In this document: positions 1-6,633 of the stretch, in pieces | How positions within the stretch are numbered: the first letter of the stretch is position 1 | Layout of the letters: every line of letters starts with the position of its first letter | Source of the DNA: Phycisphaerales bacterium | GTDB lineage: Bacteria; Planctomycetota; Phycisphaerae; Phycisphaerales; UBA1924 | Length of the DNA: 11,707 nucleotides | Direction: 5' to 3' | Assembly (NCBI GenBank): GCA_019747615.1 | Contig: JAIEQQ010000092.1 | Location: 1 to 11,707, forward strand | Program-made: the position numbers and the translations under genes | The notes under the pieces: generated by a model | Told to the model about the DNA's origin: nothing | The model's database searches: none | Seen by the model: only the letters and a program-made list of their open reading frames with translations

Positions 1-1398
1 CACAGGGTCGTCTCCGCCGAGACGCTCGGTGAGAAGCGAGAACCACCACTCGAGCTGGGCTTCTTCGTACTGCGGGTAGATCGGAACGTCGGCGGTGATG
101 GCAAAGTCGGTCTGCGCCAGGGCCGCGGGGGCATAGTCGGGCAGTCGATCGCCGGGCGGGAGGGCGAGCTGTTGCTCGCGGATGGCGATGCGCATCGCGC
201 GCGAGCCGATCTCGCCGGGCAGGCCTCGGGAGAAGACACTCATCCGCGGCGCGATCTCGCGGGCTCTGGCACGCACGGCGTCGAGCGACTCGGAAGCGTT
301 CATCGCGATCGCGGCCTTGGGCGTGCCGGTGCCAAAGATTGCGGTGCTCTCGGCGAGCTTGGTCTTCCAAACGGCCGGATCAAGCAACCCCGCCAGCTCT
401 CCCGTCAGGGCCTTGCGGCTGTTGGTCCAGCCGAAGAAGTCCTCTCGCGCCAGTCGCGCGTTCTCCGGAGAGTGACCCATGAACTCGCGGATCTTGCTCT
501 CGATGCGCCAGATCGTGGCGAGGCGAGCGGGCAGCTCGCGATCACGCACATCGCGAAGGTCTTCGACCGTCAGCAGACGCTGCGTACGGCCCGGGTGGCC
601 GAAGACGAAGATCGGCTCGCCATCTTTGACGCCGTCTTTGGCGAAGCTAAAGAAGTGCTCGGGCTGGTACGGCTTGCCATTCTCGTAGACGCGCACGAAC
701 GCGGCGTCGAGGCAATAGCGCGGGAACTCGAAGTTGTCGGTATCGCCGCCGAAGTACGCCGCCTGGACCTCCGGCGCAAACACGAGGCGGACATCGGTGA
801 ATCGCTTGAACGTATAGAGGTGATACCGCCCACCGGCGTAGAGCGTGACGACGCGGGCATCCAGACCCGTCTTGGTCTTCTCGGCGTCCTCGATTGCGGA
901 GATGTTCGCACGCCTGTTCTCGCCGGGCTCACGCTTGGGTGCCTCGGTCCCGTTCGCCGGGGTCGCAGGGATTGCGTTGACCTCTGCGGTCACATCGCGG
1001 ATCGCCATGAGGATTGTCACCTCGGTGTCCGCACATGGCAGCTCCTCAGCCTCCGTCTTGGCCAAGAAGCCGTTCTTCACCAGGTCCCGCTCCGGCGATG
1101 AGAGCTTCTGAATCGCGTCGCTGGCGACGTGGTGGTTGGTCATGACCAACCCGCGCCGGGAGACAAATGAGCCGCTGGCACCGATGTCCACGCTCGCTCG
1201 CTGGGCCCGCAGCAGGAACTCCGGGGTGACCTCAATGCCGTAGCGGTCTTTGATCTGCTTCGTCGGTGGATTCGAGAGCAGCCACATGCCCTCGTCAGCA
1301 CGCGCGTTTGAGACCAACGAGCCGGCACCGATGGCCAGCGAGAGGATGGCAGCGACGATGGTCGAGCGATTCGGTCCGAAGCGATGGCACGATTGCAT
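1..1398 (-). CDS. S46 family serine dipeptidyl-peptidase (DPP7/DPP11-like), 3' end outside window
   Basis: Translating the minus strand from the ATG at 1398-1396 gives 466 codons open to the window edge. The protein starts with a signal peptide: charged N-terminus, hydrophobic stretch at about residues 13-30, and a probable signal peptidase I site after A32-R33-A34. Then comes DEGMW (35-39), the hallmark start of mature S46 peptidases. The catalytic His motif is TNHH (87-90) and the catalytic Asp region is GGDTDNFEFPRY (217-228). S46 enzymes are periplasmic or secreted peptidases that remove dipeptides from oligopeptide N-termini. The catalytic Ser, known to lie near residue 650 in the family, is beyond the window, so activity cannot be judged. 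The usual NHHC reads NHHV here. An AGGAGA site 8 nt before the ATG fixes the start. It is transcribed divergently from the zinc-ribbon gene. The family call is firm; cleavage specificity is unknown. Confidence 0.93.
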   Translation of the reverse strand, partial: MQSCHRFGPNRSTIVAAILSLAIGAGSLVSNARADEGMWLLSNPPTKQIKDRYGIEVTPEFLLRAQRASVDIGASGSFVSRRGLVMTNHHVASDAIQKLSSPERDLVKNGFLAKTEAEELPCADTEVTILMAIRDVTAEVNAIPATPANGTEAPKREPGENRRANISAIEDAEKTKTGLDARVVTLYAGGRYHLYTFKRFTDVRLVFAPEVQAAYFGGDTDNFEFPRYCLDAAFVRVYENGKPYQPEHFFSFAKDGVKDGEPIFVFGHPGRTQRLLTVEDLRDVRDRELPARLATIWRIESKIREFMGHSPENARLAREDFFGWTNSRKALTGELAGLLDPAVWKTKLAESTAIFGTGTPKAAIAMNASESLDAVRARAREIAPRMSVFSRGLPGEIGSRAMRIAIREQQLALPPGDRLPDYAPAALAQTDFAITADVPIYPQYEEAQLEWWFSLLTERLGGDDPV

Positions 1399-1406
1399 GG
1401 CTGATA

Positions 1407-1412
1407 TCTCCT
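1407..1412 (-). promoter_or_regulatory. Shine-Dalgarno site of the S46 peptidase gene
   Basis: The minus strand reads AGGAGA here, 8 nt before the ATG at 1398. It is one of the best ribosome-binding sites in the window, and it fixes the start just ahead of a convincing signal peptide. Confidence 0.75.
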
Positions 1413-1420
1413 GATGCACG

Positions 1421-1444
1421 CCCCCCCACCTCCCCACCCCCCCC
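1421..1444 (-). other. Potential G-quadruplex tract in the S46 peptidase leader
   Basis: The plus strand is almost pure C, so the minus strand carries runs of 8, 4, 2 and 7 G separated by single bases. The long runs can be split to give four G3 tracts with loops of 1-4 nt, which meets the usual quadruplex rule. On the S46 peptidase transcript this would lie 9 nt upstream of the Shine-Dalgarno site if transcription starts further upstream. Function is inferred only. Confidence 0.5.
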
Positions 1445-1481
1445 ACGACCCAACCGCACGCGGCTGATCACGCGTGGGGGG
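1439..1481. repeat. 9-bp inverted repeat with 25-nt spacer
   Basis: CCCCCCACG at 1439-1447 is the exact reverse complement of CGTGGGGGG at 1473-1481. It overlaps the C-rich tract and lies between two divergent genes. It could form a large hairpin that competes with the quadruplex fold, or it may only reflect base bias. Confidence 0.45.
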
Positions 1482-1514
1482 TGAGCCACCGATGTGGCTC
1501 GCGAACGCGTGGGG
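1470..1514. repeat. 10-bp direct repeat flanking a hairpin
   Basis: ACGCGTGGGG occurs at 1470-1479 and again at 1505-1514, 35 bp apart start to start, on either side of the hairpin at 1481-1502. The spacing is near three and a third helical turns. A regulator-binding pair is possible, but nothing identifies a protein. Confidence 0.45.
1481..1502. promoter_or_regulatory. Perfect hairpin in the divergent intergenic region
   Basis: GAGCCAC (1483-1489) and GTGGCTC (1494-1500) pair perfectly around the loop CGAT. The stem can be extended by a T-G wobble and a G-C pair. No T-tract follows on either strand, so a Rho-independent terminator is unlikely. Because both neighbouring genes point away, an operator or leader structure is the better guess. 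Confidence 0.4.
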
Positions 1515-1548
1515 TCGAGTGTACTCCGCGCGGGTCTCGGGCCGGTGC

Positions 1549-1554
1549 TATTCT
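1549..1554 (+). promoter_or_regulatory. Possible -10 element for the zinc-ribbon gene
   Basis: TATTCT fits the relaxed TAnnnT form and lies 31 nt before the GTG start, leaving room for a short leader with the ribosome-binding site. I see no good -35 box at the usual distance, so this is a weak call. Confidence 0.2.
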
Positions 1555-1585
1555 TGTTGTTCCAGAGCCCAAGAGGTGATGCTTC

Positions 1586-2041
1586 GTGACAATCGCCAAG
1601 TCCATCCAGCGAGCCAAGCGCGTCAGGCACACCCTCGGGCGTGGCCTCTCGCTCATGAGCCGCCTGCGCATCAGCGCCGTGCTCTACACGCTGGTCATCA
1701 TCGGGGCCACCTGGGGCGTCATCATCCTGATGTCGGGCGCTTGGATTCCCGTCATCGGTGTCGCGTGCGTCGCAGTGGCGATGAGCGTGAACAAGGCGAC
1801 GAATATTCTCAAACGCCCGGTCTGCCTGAATTGCGGGGGTGATCTCTCCAACCAGCCCAACACGCTGTACGGGGTGGCCTGCCCCGGCTGCGGCACGCTG
1901 ACGCTCCCGATCGCCCTCTCCGGGCCGATCAACGAGCTTGACGATCGGCTGGACGACGACGCGGAGGCGCTGGCCGACGCGGGCCAGAACCCGCCGGCAA
2001 CCCCCGGCCCCGCTGGCGACACCCCGGCCCAACGCGCGTGA
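1586..2041 (+). CDS. Small membrane protein with a C-terminal zinc ribbon, function unknown
   Basis: The protein has 151 residues. A basic N-terminus (about residues 1-28) is followed by two adjacent hydrophobic segments, about 31-50 and 53-68, which probably form a transmembrane hairpin. Next is a four-cysteine zinc ribbon, C80-x2-C83 and C99-x2-C102. The tail is acidic (about 115-132) and then Pro/Ala-rich (135-151). The start is GTG, chosen because AGAGGTG lies 7 nt upstream at 1572-1578. The cysteine spacing is typical of treble-clef or rubredoxin-like knuckles that bind structural zinc. With both termini on the same side of the membrane, the basic head and ribbon are probably cytoplasmic. 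I do not recognise a named family. It lies 105 bp upstream of citrate synthase, which seems to have its own promoter, so a shared role is not implied. Confidence 0.75.
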   Translation: MTIAKSIQRAKRVRHTLGRGLSLMSRLRISAVLYTLVIIGATWGVIILMSGAWIPVIGVACVAVAMSVNKATNILKRPVCLNCGGDLSNQPNTLYGVACPGCGTLTLPIALSGPINELDDRLDDDAEALADAGQNPPATPGPAGDTPAQRA

Positions 2042-2051
2042 CCGTCGCGCC

Positions 2052-2079
2052 GTGACATTTGCCACATCCCGCGTACGCT
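2052..2079 (+). promoter_or_regulatory. Probable sigma-70-type promoter of citrate synthase
   Basis: GTGACA (2052-2057) resembles the -35 consensus at five of six positions. TACGCT (2074-2079) follows after 16 nt and fits the GC-rich form TAnnnT. Transcription would start near 2086, giving a leader of about 60 nt. The same TACGCT hexamer precedes two other plus-strand genes in this window. Confidence 0.4.
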
Positions 2080-2088
2080 TGCGAATCG

Positions 2089-2106
2089 GGCCGTCTGGCG
2101 ACGGCC
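2089..2106 (+). promoter_or_regulatory. Stem-loop at the 5' end of the citrate synthase leader
   Basis: GGCCGTC (2089-2095) and GACGGCC (2100-2106) form a perfect 7-bp stem with loop TGGC. No T-run follows, so it is probably not a terminator for the zinc-ribbon gene. If transcription starts near 2086, the hairpin forms the very 5' end of the mRNA, where it could protect against decay. Confidence 0.35.
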
Positions 2107-2146
2107 GCGCGATGTTGACGTCCCGCGATCATGGAGCTTGCTGAGC

Positions 2147-3388
2147 ATGGCCACTTCCGCACCAACGTCCGCACCCAGCGCCACCCCCGCGAGCACAGCA
2201 TCGAGCGATAAAGCCGCGGCGTTCGCCAAGGGCCTTGACGGTGTCATCGGCGGCATGACCGCAGTCTGCTCCATCGAGCAGGACAAGCTCATCTATCGCG
2301 GCTACGAGATCCACGATCTGGCCGAGCACGCGACGTTCGAGGAGGTCGCGTTCCTCTTGCTGGAGGGGCACAAGCCCGACTCGCGTGAACTCGAACGATT
2401 CAAGGCCGAGATCGTCGCGGAGCGCGCGCTGCACCCGGCGGTGACGTCGTTCATCGAGTCCAGCGCTGGCTGGCTGGCCAGCGGGCGGGCGGTGCCGATG
2501 GATGTCCTCCGCACGAGCGTGAGCATCCTGGGCCACACCGACGAAGACTGTCAGGACAACTCCGGCGCCGCAAACCTGCGCAAAGCCAAGAGGCTCTTGG
2601 CCAAGATCCCGACCATCGTCGGGCACATGCAGAACGTGATCGACGGGCGGGCGCTGATCGGGCGCGAGCTCGGCGGCGACCCCACGCTGAGCCACGCCGC
2701 GAACCTGCTGTACATGATGACCGGGCGTCGGCCGAGCCGCGACGAGGCTCGCGTGATGGATGTCAGCCTGATCCTCTACGCCGAGCACGAGTTCAACGCC
2801 AGCACGTTTACGACGCGCGTCGTCGCTGGCACGCTCAGCGACATGCACAGCGCCGTCGCCGGCGGCATCGGCGCGCTCAAGGGCCCGCTGCACGGCGGGG
2901 CCAACGAGGCGGCGATGGAAATGCTCAAGGAGATCTACGCCAGCGTCGGCGAGAAGGGCATCGGCACTCCGGCGGTTGATGCGTGGATGCAGACGGCGTT
3001 TGACACCAAGCGGAAGCTCATGGGCTTCGGACATCGGGTGTACAAGAACGGCGACCATCGCGCGGGGATCCTGATGGGGCTGGGCAAGAAGATGGCTTCG
3101 ACGCTGCCAGGGACGTTCGGCGGGCTGGCGGCCCCGAAGTGGTTCGAGCTTGGCGAGCAGGTGCAGAAGATCATGATGGCCAAGAAGAGCATCCACCCCA
3201 ACGTGGATTTCCCGTGCGGGATGACGTATTTCACGATGAAAATCCCGGTGCCGCAGTACACGCCGATCTTCGTCGCCTCGCGCATCACCGGCTGGACGGC
3301 GCACATCATGGAGCAGCACGCGGACAACCGGCTGATCCGCCCGCTGAGCATCTACACCGGCCCGGCTGAGAAGAAATGGAACGCGTAA
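2147..3388 (+). CDS. gltA: Citrate synthase (citrate/2-methylcitrate synthase family)
   Basis: This cytoplasmic enzyme condenses acetyl-CoA with oxaloacetate to start the TCA cycle. From the ATG at 2147 the protein has 413 residues. The first 25 or so are Ser/Ala/Thr-rich and look disordered; the fold begins near GLDGVIGGMT (29-38). Catalytic and binding residues are visible: H214 (AEHEF), H249 in HGGANE (249-254), H296 in GFGHRVY (293-299), R306, D354 in NVDF (352-355), R379 and R398. It belongs to the shorter, Gram-positive/archaeal-like type rather than the long NADH-regulated E. coli type. Such proteins can also act as 2-methylcitrate synthase, but no prp genes are nearby, so citrate synthase is preferred. 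An in-frame TTG at 2138 is rejected because GGAG (2133-2136) sits 10 nt before the ATG and only 1 nt before the TTG. The next gene begins inside its 3' end. Confidence 0.93.
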   Translation: MATSAPTSAPSATPASTASSDKAAAFAKGLDGVIGGMTAVCSIEQDKLIYRGYEIHDLAEHATFEEVAFLLLEGHKPDSRELERFKAEIVAERALHPAVTSFIESSAGWLASGRAVPMDVLRTSVSILGHTDEDCQDNSGAANLRKAKRLLAKIPTIVGHMQNVIDGRALIGRELGGDPTLSHAANLLYMMTGRRPSRDEARVMDVSLILYAEHEFNASTFTTRVVAGTLSDMHSAVAGGIGALKGPLHGGANEAAMEMLKEIYASVGEKGIGTPAVDAWMQTAFDTKRKLMGFGHRVYKNGDHRAGILMGLGKKMASTLPGTFGGLAAPKWFELGEQVQKIMMAKKSIHPNVDFPCGMTYFTMKIPVPQYTPIFVASRITGWTAHIMEQHADNRLIRPLSIYTGPAEKKWNA

Positions 3389-3909
3389 GCGGCATCACGT
3401 CGCTCGACGCGCCGGCGATCGAGCAGTGCCTTGACGATCTGTGCCACCTGCTGATGGACGCAGTGAACGGCGGCGCGTCGGTCAGCTTCCTTGCACCGCT
3501 CTCGCGCGAAGTCGCCGCGGCTTACTGGCGGAGCATCATCGCTGATGTCGCGCGTGGCGAGCGTCTCGTCCTGTCGGACATGCTCGACGGGCGTGTCGTC
3601 GGCTCCGTGCAGTGCATGTTCAGCCCCTGGCCCAATCAGCCGCACCGCGCCGACATCGGCAAGATGCTGGTGCATTCGTCGCAGCGCCGCAAGGGTCGCG
3701 GGCGTGCTCTCTTAGCCGCGGTCGAATCCGCAGCGCTCAGCGCAGGTCGAACGCTCTTGGTTCTCGACACCGTCCCGAGCTCCCCCGCCGAATCGCTCTA
3801 CCAAAGCGCTTACTGGTCACGCTGCGGCGAGATCCCGGGCTTTGCGTTGCTGCCCACCGGCGACCAGCGACTCGCCCCGACCGTGATTTACTACAAGCAT
3901 CTGGCCTGA
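3376..3909 (+). CDS. GNAT family N-acetyltransferase
   Basis: This is a 177-residue single-domain GNAT protein. The acetyl-CoA pyrophosphate loop is clear at QRRKGRGRALL (103-113), preceded by strand IGKMLVH (94-100) and followed by LLVLDTV (127-133) and LYQSAYWSRCGEIPGFAL (141-158). The order HRADIGKMLVH, then the loop, then an LY...GEIPG region and a closing YYK near the C-terminus is typical of the subgroup that includes tabtoxin-resistance-type acetyltransferases. Substrate cannot be read from sequence; small amines or amino-acid derivatives are likely. The ATG overlaps the citrate synthase stop by 13 nt in another frame, with a weak purine stretch (GAGAAGAA) just upstream. Co-expression and translational coupling with citrate synthase are therefore expected. 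Both proteins use acetyl-CoA, but no metabolic link can be claimed from that alone. Confidence 0.85.
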   Translation: MERVSGITSLDAPAIEQCLDDLCHLLMDAVNGGASVSFLAPLSREVAAAYWRSIIADVARGERLVLSDMLDGRVVGSVQCMFSPWPNQPHRADIGKMLVHSSQRRKGRGRALLAAVESAALSAGRTLLVLDTVPSSPAESLYQSAYWSRCGEIPGFALLPTGDQRLAPTVIYYKHLA

Positions 3910-3946
3910 TCGCATCGCCGCGCTCTGCCGCCCTGCGCAAATCTGC

Positions 3947-3952
3947 TACGCT
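3947..3952 (+). promoter_or_regulatory. Putative -10 element directly before the deaminase-like gene
   Basis: TACGCT ends exactly 8 nt before the proposed TTG start at 3961, so transcription would start at about the start codon. No ribosome-binding site lies between them. A clear -35 box is not visible. The layout matches that before the GH20 gene at 8653. Confidence 0.35.
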
Positions 3953-3960
3953 CCGCTCCC

Positions 3961-5046
3961 TTGACCAGAGCCAGCCCCGAGCATGCCCCGCGAAGCACGC
4001 CCCGCGCCACGATTCGTGCCGCGTCGCCAGCCAGCACGCGCCCCGCCGGGCGCTTCGCTGAGCTGCACCTGCACCTGGGTGGGGCGGTGTTGCCGAACAT
4101 CCTGCACGCGTATCTCCGCCGCGTGGATCATCCGCTGCTGAAGCGGTACCCGCGTGTCGAGATGCTTGAGCGCTACTTCACACGCCCGCGCCATTCGCTT
4201 GATGACTACGTCAACATGCACAAGGTCGTCGAGCGCGTGCAGCGGCTGGACTCGATCCCGTACTTTGTCCAGAGGCTGATCCGCGGGGCGGTGCTGTTTG
4301 ACAATCTGGCGTACATGGAACTGCGCCACTGCCCGTGGTTCCGCACCGATGCGAGCCTGCCCGATGACGAGCGACTGACGCAGATGGACGAGGTCGTCAG
4401 CGCGATCACACAAGCCGCGGCGGACGCGACCGATCACTACCCGCTGGTCTTCCGACAGATCCTGTGCATGCACAGCACGCTCTCGCCGGTCATCAACCGT
4501 CGCATCGCCGAGCTGGCCAAGGCGCACATGCCCGATGTCGTCGCGATCGACCTTGCCGGGCCGGATCGCCTCTACGCCGGTGCGCTGGGCGATGTACTAC
4601 CGCTCTTTCGACGCGCACGCACCGGAGGCCTGCACACCACCGCCCATCTCTTTGAGACTCCCCAGGGCAGCACGCGGGCGGTCGAGAAACTCCTGCCGCA
4701 TCTTGATCGCATCGGCCACGGCATCCAAATCCCGCTCCGCCGCCCGACACTCCTCAAGGCCATCGCACGCCGCGAGCAATGCCTCGAGATCTGCCCGACG
4801 AGCTACGTTCGCACCGGCACACTCACCACGGGCGCCTCGCTCCGCGCCGTATTTCGCAAGTGCTTTGACACCGGTGTGCCGGTGGCGATCTGCACGGACA
4901 ACTCGGGAATGCACTCGGTGCGCCTGCCGCACGAGTACGAGAGCCTGCTTGTGAACGACATCATCAGCTTCAGCGAGATGGCGGCGTGCCACGACGCGAG
5001 CTTCCGTCATGCGTTTGCGTGGAGCGGGCCGACGCCTCGGCTGTGA
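3961..5046 (+). CDS. Adenosine deaminase family amidohydrolase
   Basis: The ADA family hydrolyses the 6-amino group of adenosine or related purines with one zinc ion. From TTG 3961 the protein has 361 residues, within the family range. Visible motifs in order: zinc ligands H36 and H38 in ELHLHLGG; LRHCPW (121-126); AIDLAGPDRL (195-204); TTAHLFET (226-233), where H229 is a zinc ligand and E232 the proton donor; RIGHGIQ (250-256) with catalytic H253; LEICPTSY (275-282); and zinc ligand D313 in CTDNSG. The residue after D313 is Asn, where true adenosine deaminases have a second Asp that contacts the purine N7, so the substrate may differ. Residues 1-31 are Ala/Pro/Thr-rich and unconserved in look. 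The start is uncertain: the nearest ATG (3983) is out of frame and no Shine-Dalgarno is seen. It lies 51 bp after the GNAT gene, and its end overlaps the convergent phosphatase gene by 77 bp. Confidence 0.85.
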   Translation: MTRASPEHAPRSTPRATIRAASPASTRPAGRFAELHLHLGGAVLPNILHAYLRRVDHPLLKRYPRVEMLERYFTRPRHSLDDYVNMHKVVERVQRLDSIPYFVQRLIRGAVLFDNLAYMELRHCPWFRTDASLPDDERLTQMDEVVSAITQAAADATDHYPLVFRQILCMHSTLSPVINRRIAELAKAHMPDVVAIDLAGPDRLYAGALGDVLPLFRRARTGGLHTTAHLFETPQGSTRAVEKLLPHLDRIGHGIQIPLRRPTLLKAIARREQCLEICPTSYVRTGTLTTGASLRAVFRKCFDTGVPVAICTDNSGMHSVRLPHEYESLLVNDIISFSEMAACHDASFRHAFAWSGPTPRL

Positions 5047-6631
5047 AACCTGCCGTTGGGCTGGCCAGCGGCACTCCACGGGGCATCGCCGGTCCAGGGT
5101 TGGTCCACAGCAACGCGATCTCGACGACGACCGTGTCGTCCGTCGGCAGGCCGGACCGGAAGGCGTCCACCGCGTTGATGACGGTCTGCGACCATCCGAG
5201 GGCCGGGTCAGCAAGCGTGGCCGACGATGCGCCGGCAGAGCTGGTGCGTGGGCTGAGGAGCGTCCGCATGCGTTCGACGCCGAAGAGATCGCCCCGGACG
5301 TTTTTGGTCTCGACTGCGCCATCGGTGTAGGCGATGAAGCGCTCGCCGGGGCGCAGGGGCATGGTGCGCGGGTCGGGGTCAAACTCGTCGGACGACAGCA
5401 CGCCGAGCATCGGGGCGGTCGATGGGATCAGCCGCGGGTCGAGGGTCGTGACGCCGTCGGTGCCGGTGGTGCTCACGCTGCCGAGCACGAACGCCGGCGG
5501 GTGTCCGGCGTTGGCGTACCGAAGCGTGCAGGAGTCGCCGCCAGCCACACGGTCGACACGCGCCACCATCGCAGTGGCATAAATCGCGTGCGGCGCAAGC
5601 GTGAGGTAGACGTATCGGTTCAGAGCGCGCAGCACCTCACCGGGGCCGGTGGCGGGGTCTTCGGCGAAGAGACGCTCGAGTTCACCGGAGATGCGGTTGA
5701 CGGTCAACGCGCTGCTAAGGCCGTGGCCGGTCACGTCAAGAAGCACCACCGTGAGGCTCTCGACGCGCGGCTCGTTCGGCGGTGTTTGGCCCGGTGGCAC
5801 AATGTCATCGGGCCGCTCGGGCGTCCAACGGGCGAAGATGAAATCGCCGCCGATCTGGCGCACCGGCTCGTAGCGATAGTCGAGGCGAATGCCGTCGCGC
5901 GTCTCGGCCTTGGGAAACAGGGCCTCGTGCAGAGTGCGAGCGTCGACGAGCTCTCGCCGCATCTGCCCATATCGAGACTCAAAGAAGCGTGTGCGAAAGA
6001 GCTCGGTGCGCCACTTGTCCTTGATCGTCGCCACGATCGCCCCCGGCGCGAGCACCAGCGGCGAGAACACGATCAGCCCCACTGCCTGCAAGACCCTGGC
6101 CATCGACACGCCGCCGGAGAGCACGATCACCAGAATCATCGCGGCGCTGAGCCCCAGCAGCGGGAGCATCGGGCGGATGGCGTCCTTCAGCGACCAGGGC
6201 AAACACGCGCACGCGATGACGTGCATGAGGAACACCGATTCAATCGGCAGCACGCGCTCTCGCGTATAGACGGGGTAGAGCAGCATCGCAAAGGCGCCGC
6301 AGCACTGGATCATCCGGACCGCAAACCGCATCAAGTCCGCGTCAGCAAAGCGTCCGATCCACGCGCGCCAGCCGATGAGCCCGAAGACGCCGATCGTGAT
6401 CGCGTCCGGCAGGCCGCCGACCGGGCGGCCCCAGTCCCAGCCGCTGGTGTCTACGCCGCGGATGAGTTGCAGCAGCGGGATGACCAGGTCGTTCCACACG
6501 CGCTGCAGCGAAAACAGCAGCGTGAAGCCCACCACCAGCGCGCAGAGCCAGACGAACCGATCGCGGATGATCCGCGAGGTCTCCGCGGCGTACTCCTGAT
6601 GAAAATCCGTCGTATAGACGCCCTTGGCCAC
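4970..6631 (-). CDS. Membrane-anchored SpoIIE/RsbU-type PP2C serine phosphatase
   Basis: Such enzymes dephosphorylate phosphoserine on partner proteins, typically anti-anti-sigma (STAS) factors, and so switch sigma-factor partners. From GTG 6631 the protein has 553 residues. A short cytoplasmic N-terminus is followed by about six hydrophobic segments (roughly 27-43, 77-93, 103-122, 132-148, 155-172, 179-202). A linker helix with ARTLHEALFP comes next, then a PPM phosphatase domain (about 245-510). Metal-binding signatures are present: GGD (D263), DVTGHG (299-304), ANAGHP (373-378), YTDG (D437) and PTDDT (D498, D499). The catalytic set looks complete. The last 40 residues are a Ser/Thr/Pro/Arg-rich tail encoded partly over the deaminase 3' end. 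The frame stays open upstream to 6748, but the GTG has GAGG 5 nt ahead and lies 2 nt after the stop of the preceding gene. No anti-sigma or STAS partner is in the window. Confidence 0.9.
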   Translation of the reverse strand: MAKGVYTTDFHQEYAAETSRIIRDRFVWLCALVVGFTLLFSLQRVWNDLVIPLLQLIRGVDTSGWDWGRPVGGLPDAITIGVFGLIGWRAWIGRFADADLMRFAVRMIQCCGAFAMLLYPVYTRERVLPIESVFLMHVIACACLPWSLKDAIRPMLPLLGLSAAMILVIVLSGGVSMARVLQAVGLIVFSPLVLAPGAIVATIKDKWRTELFRTRFFESRYGQMRRELVDARTLHEALFPKAETRDGIRLDYRYEPVRQIGGDFIFARWTPERPDDIVPPGQTPPNEPRVESLTVVLLDVTGHGLSSALTVNRISGELERLFAEDPATGPGEVLRALNRYVYLTLAPHAIYATAMVARVDRVAGGDSCTLRYANAGHPPAFVLGSVSTTGTDGVTTLDPRLIPSTAPMLGVLSSDEFDPDPRTMPLRPGERFIAYTDGAVETKNVRGDLFGVERMRTLLSPRTSSAGASSATLADPALGWSQTVINAVDAFRSGLPTDDTVVVEIALLWTNPGPAMPRGVPLASPTAGFTAEASARSTQTHDGSSRRGTPPSR

Positions 6632-6633
6632 GC

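Noticed and set aside
172..1101. 309-codon plus-strand frame in the first kilobase
   Set aside because: It is antisense to the S46 peptidase, which has a signal peptide, hallmark motifs and a strong ribosome-binding site; the plus-strand frame has none of these.
2129..3319. 396-codon minus-strand frame opposite citrate synthase
   Set aside because: Low-complexity, His/Arg/Ala-rich translation with no motif, fully antisense to an intact citrate synthase.
3907..3961. GNAT and deaminase-like genes share one frame, separated by a single TGA; a readthrough fusion or selenocysteine codon was considered
   Set aside because: Both proteins are full length on their own, the 17 codons between look non-coding, no stem-loop typical of SECIS elements was seen, and a promoter-like box lies in the gap.
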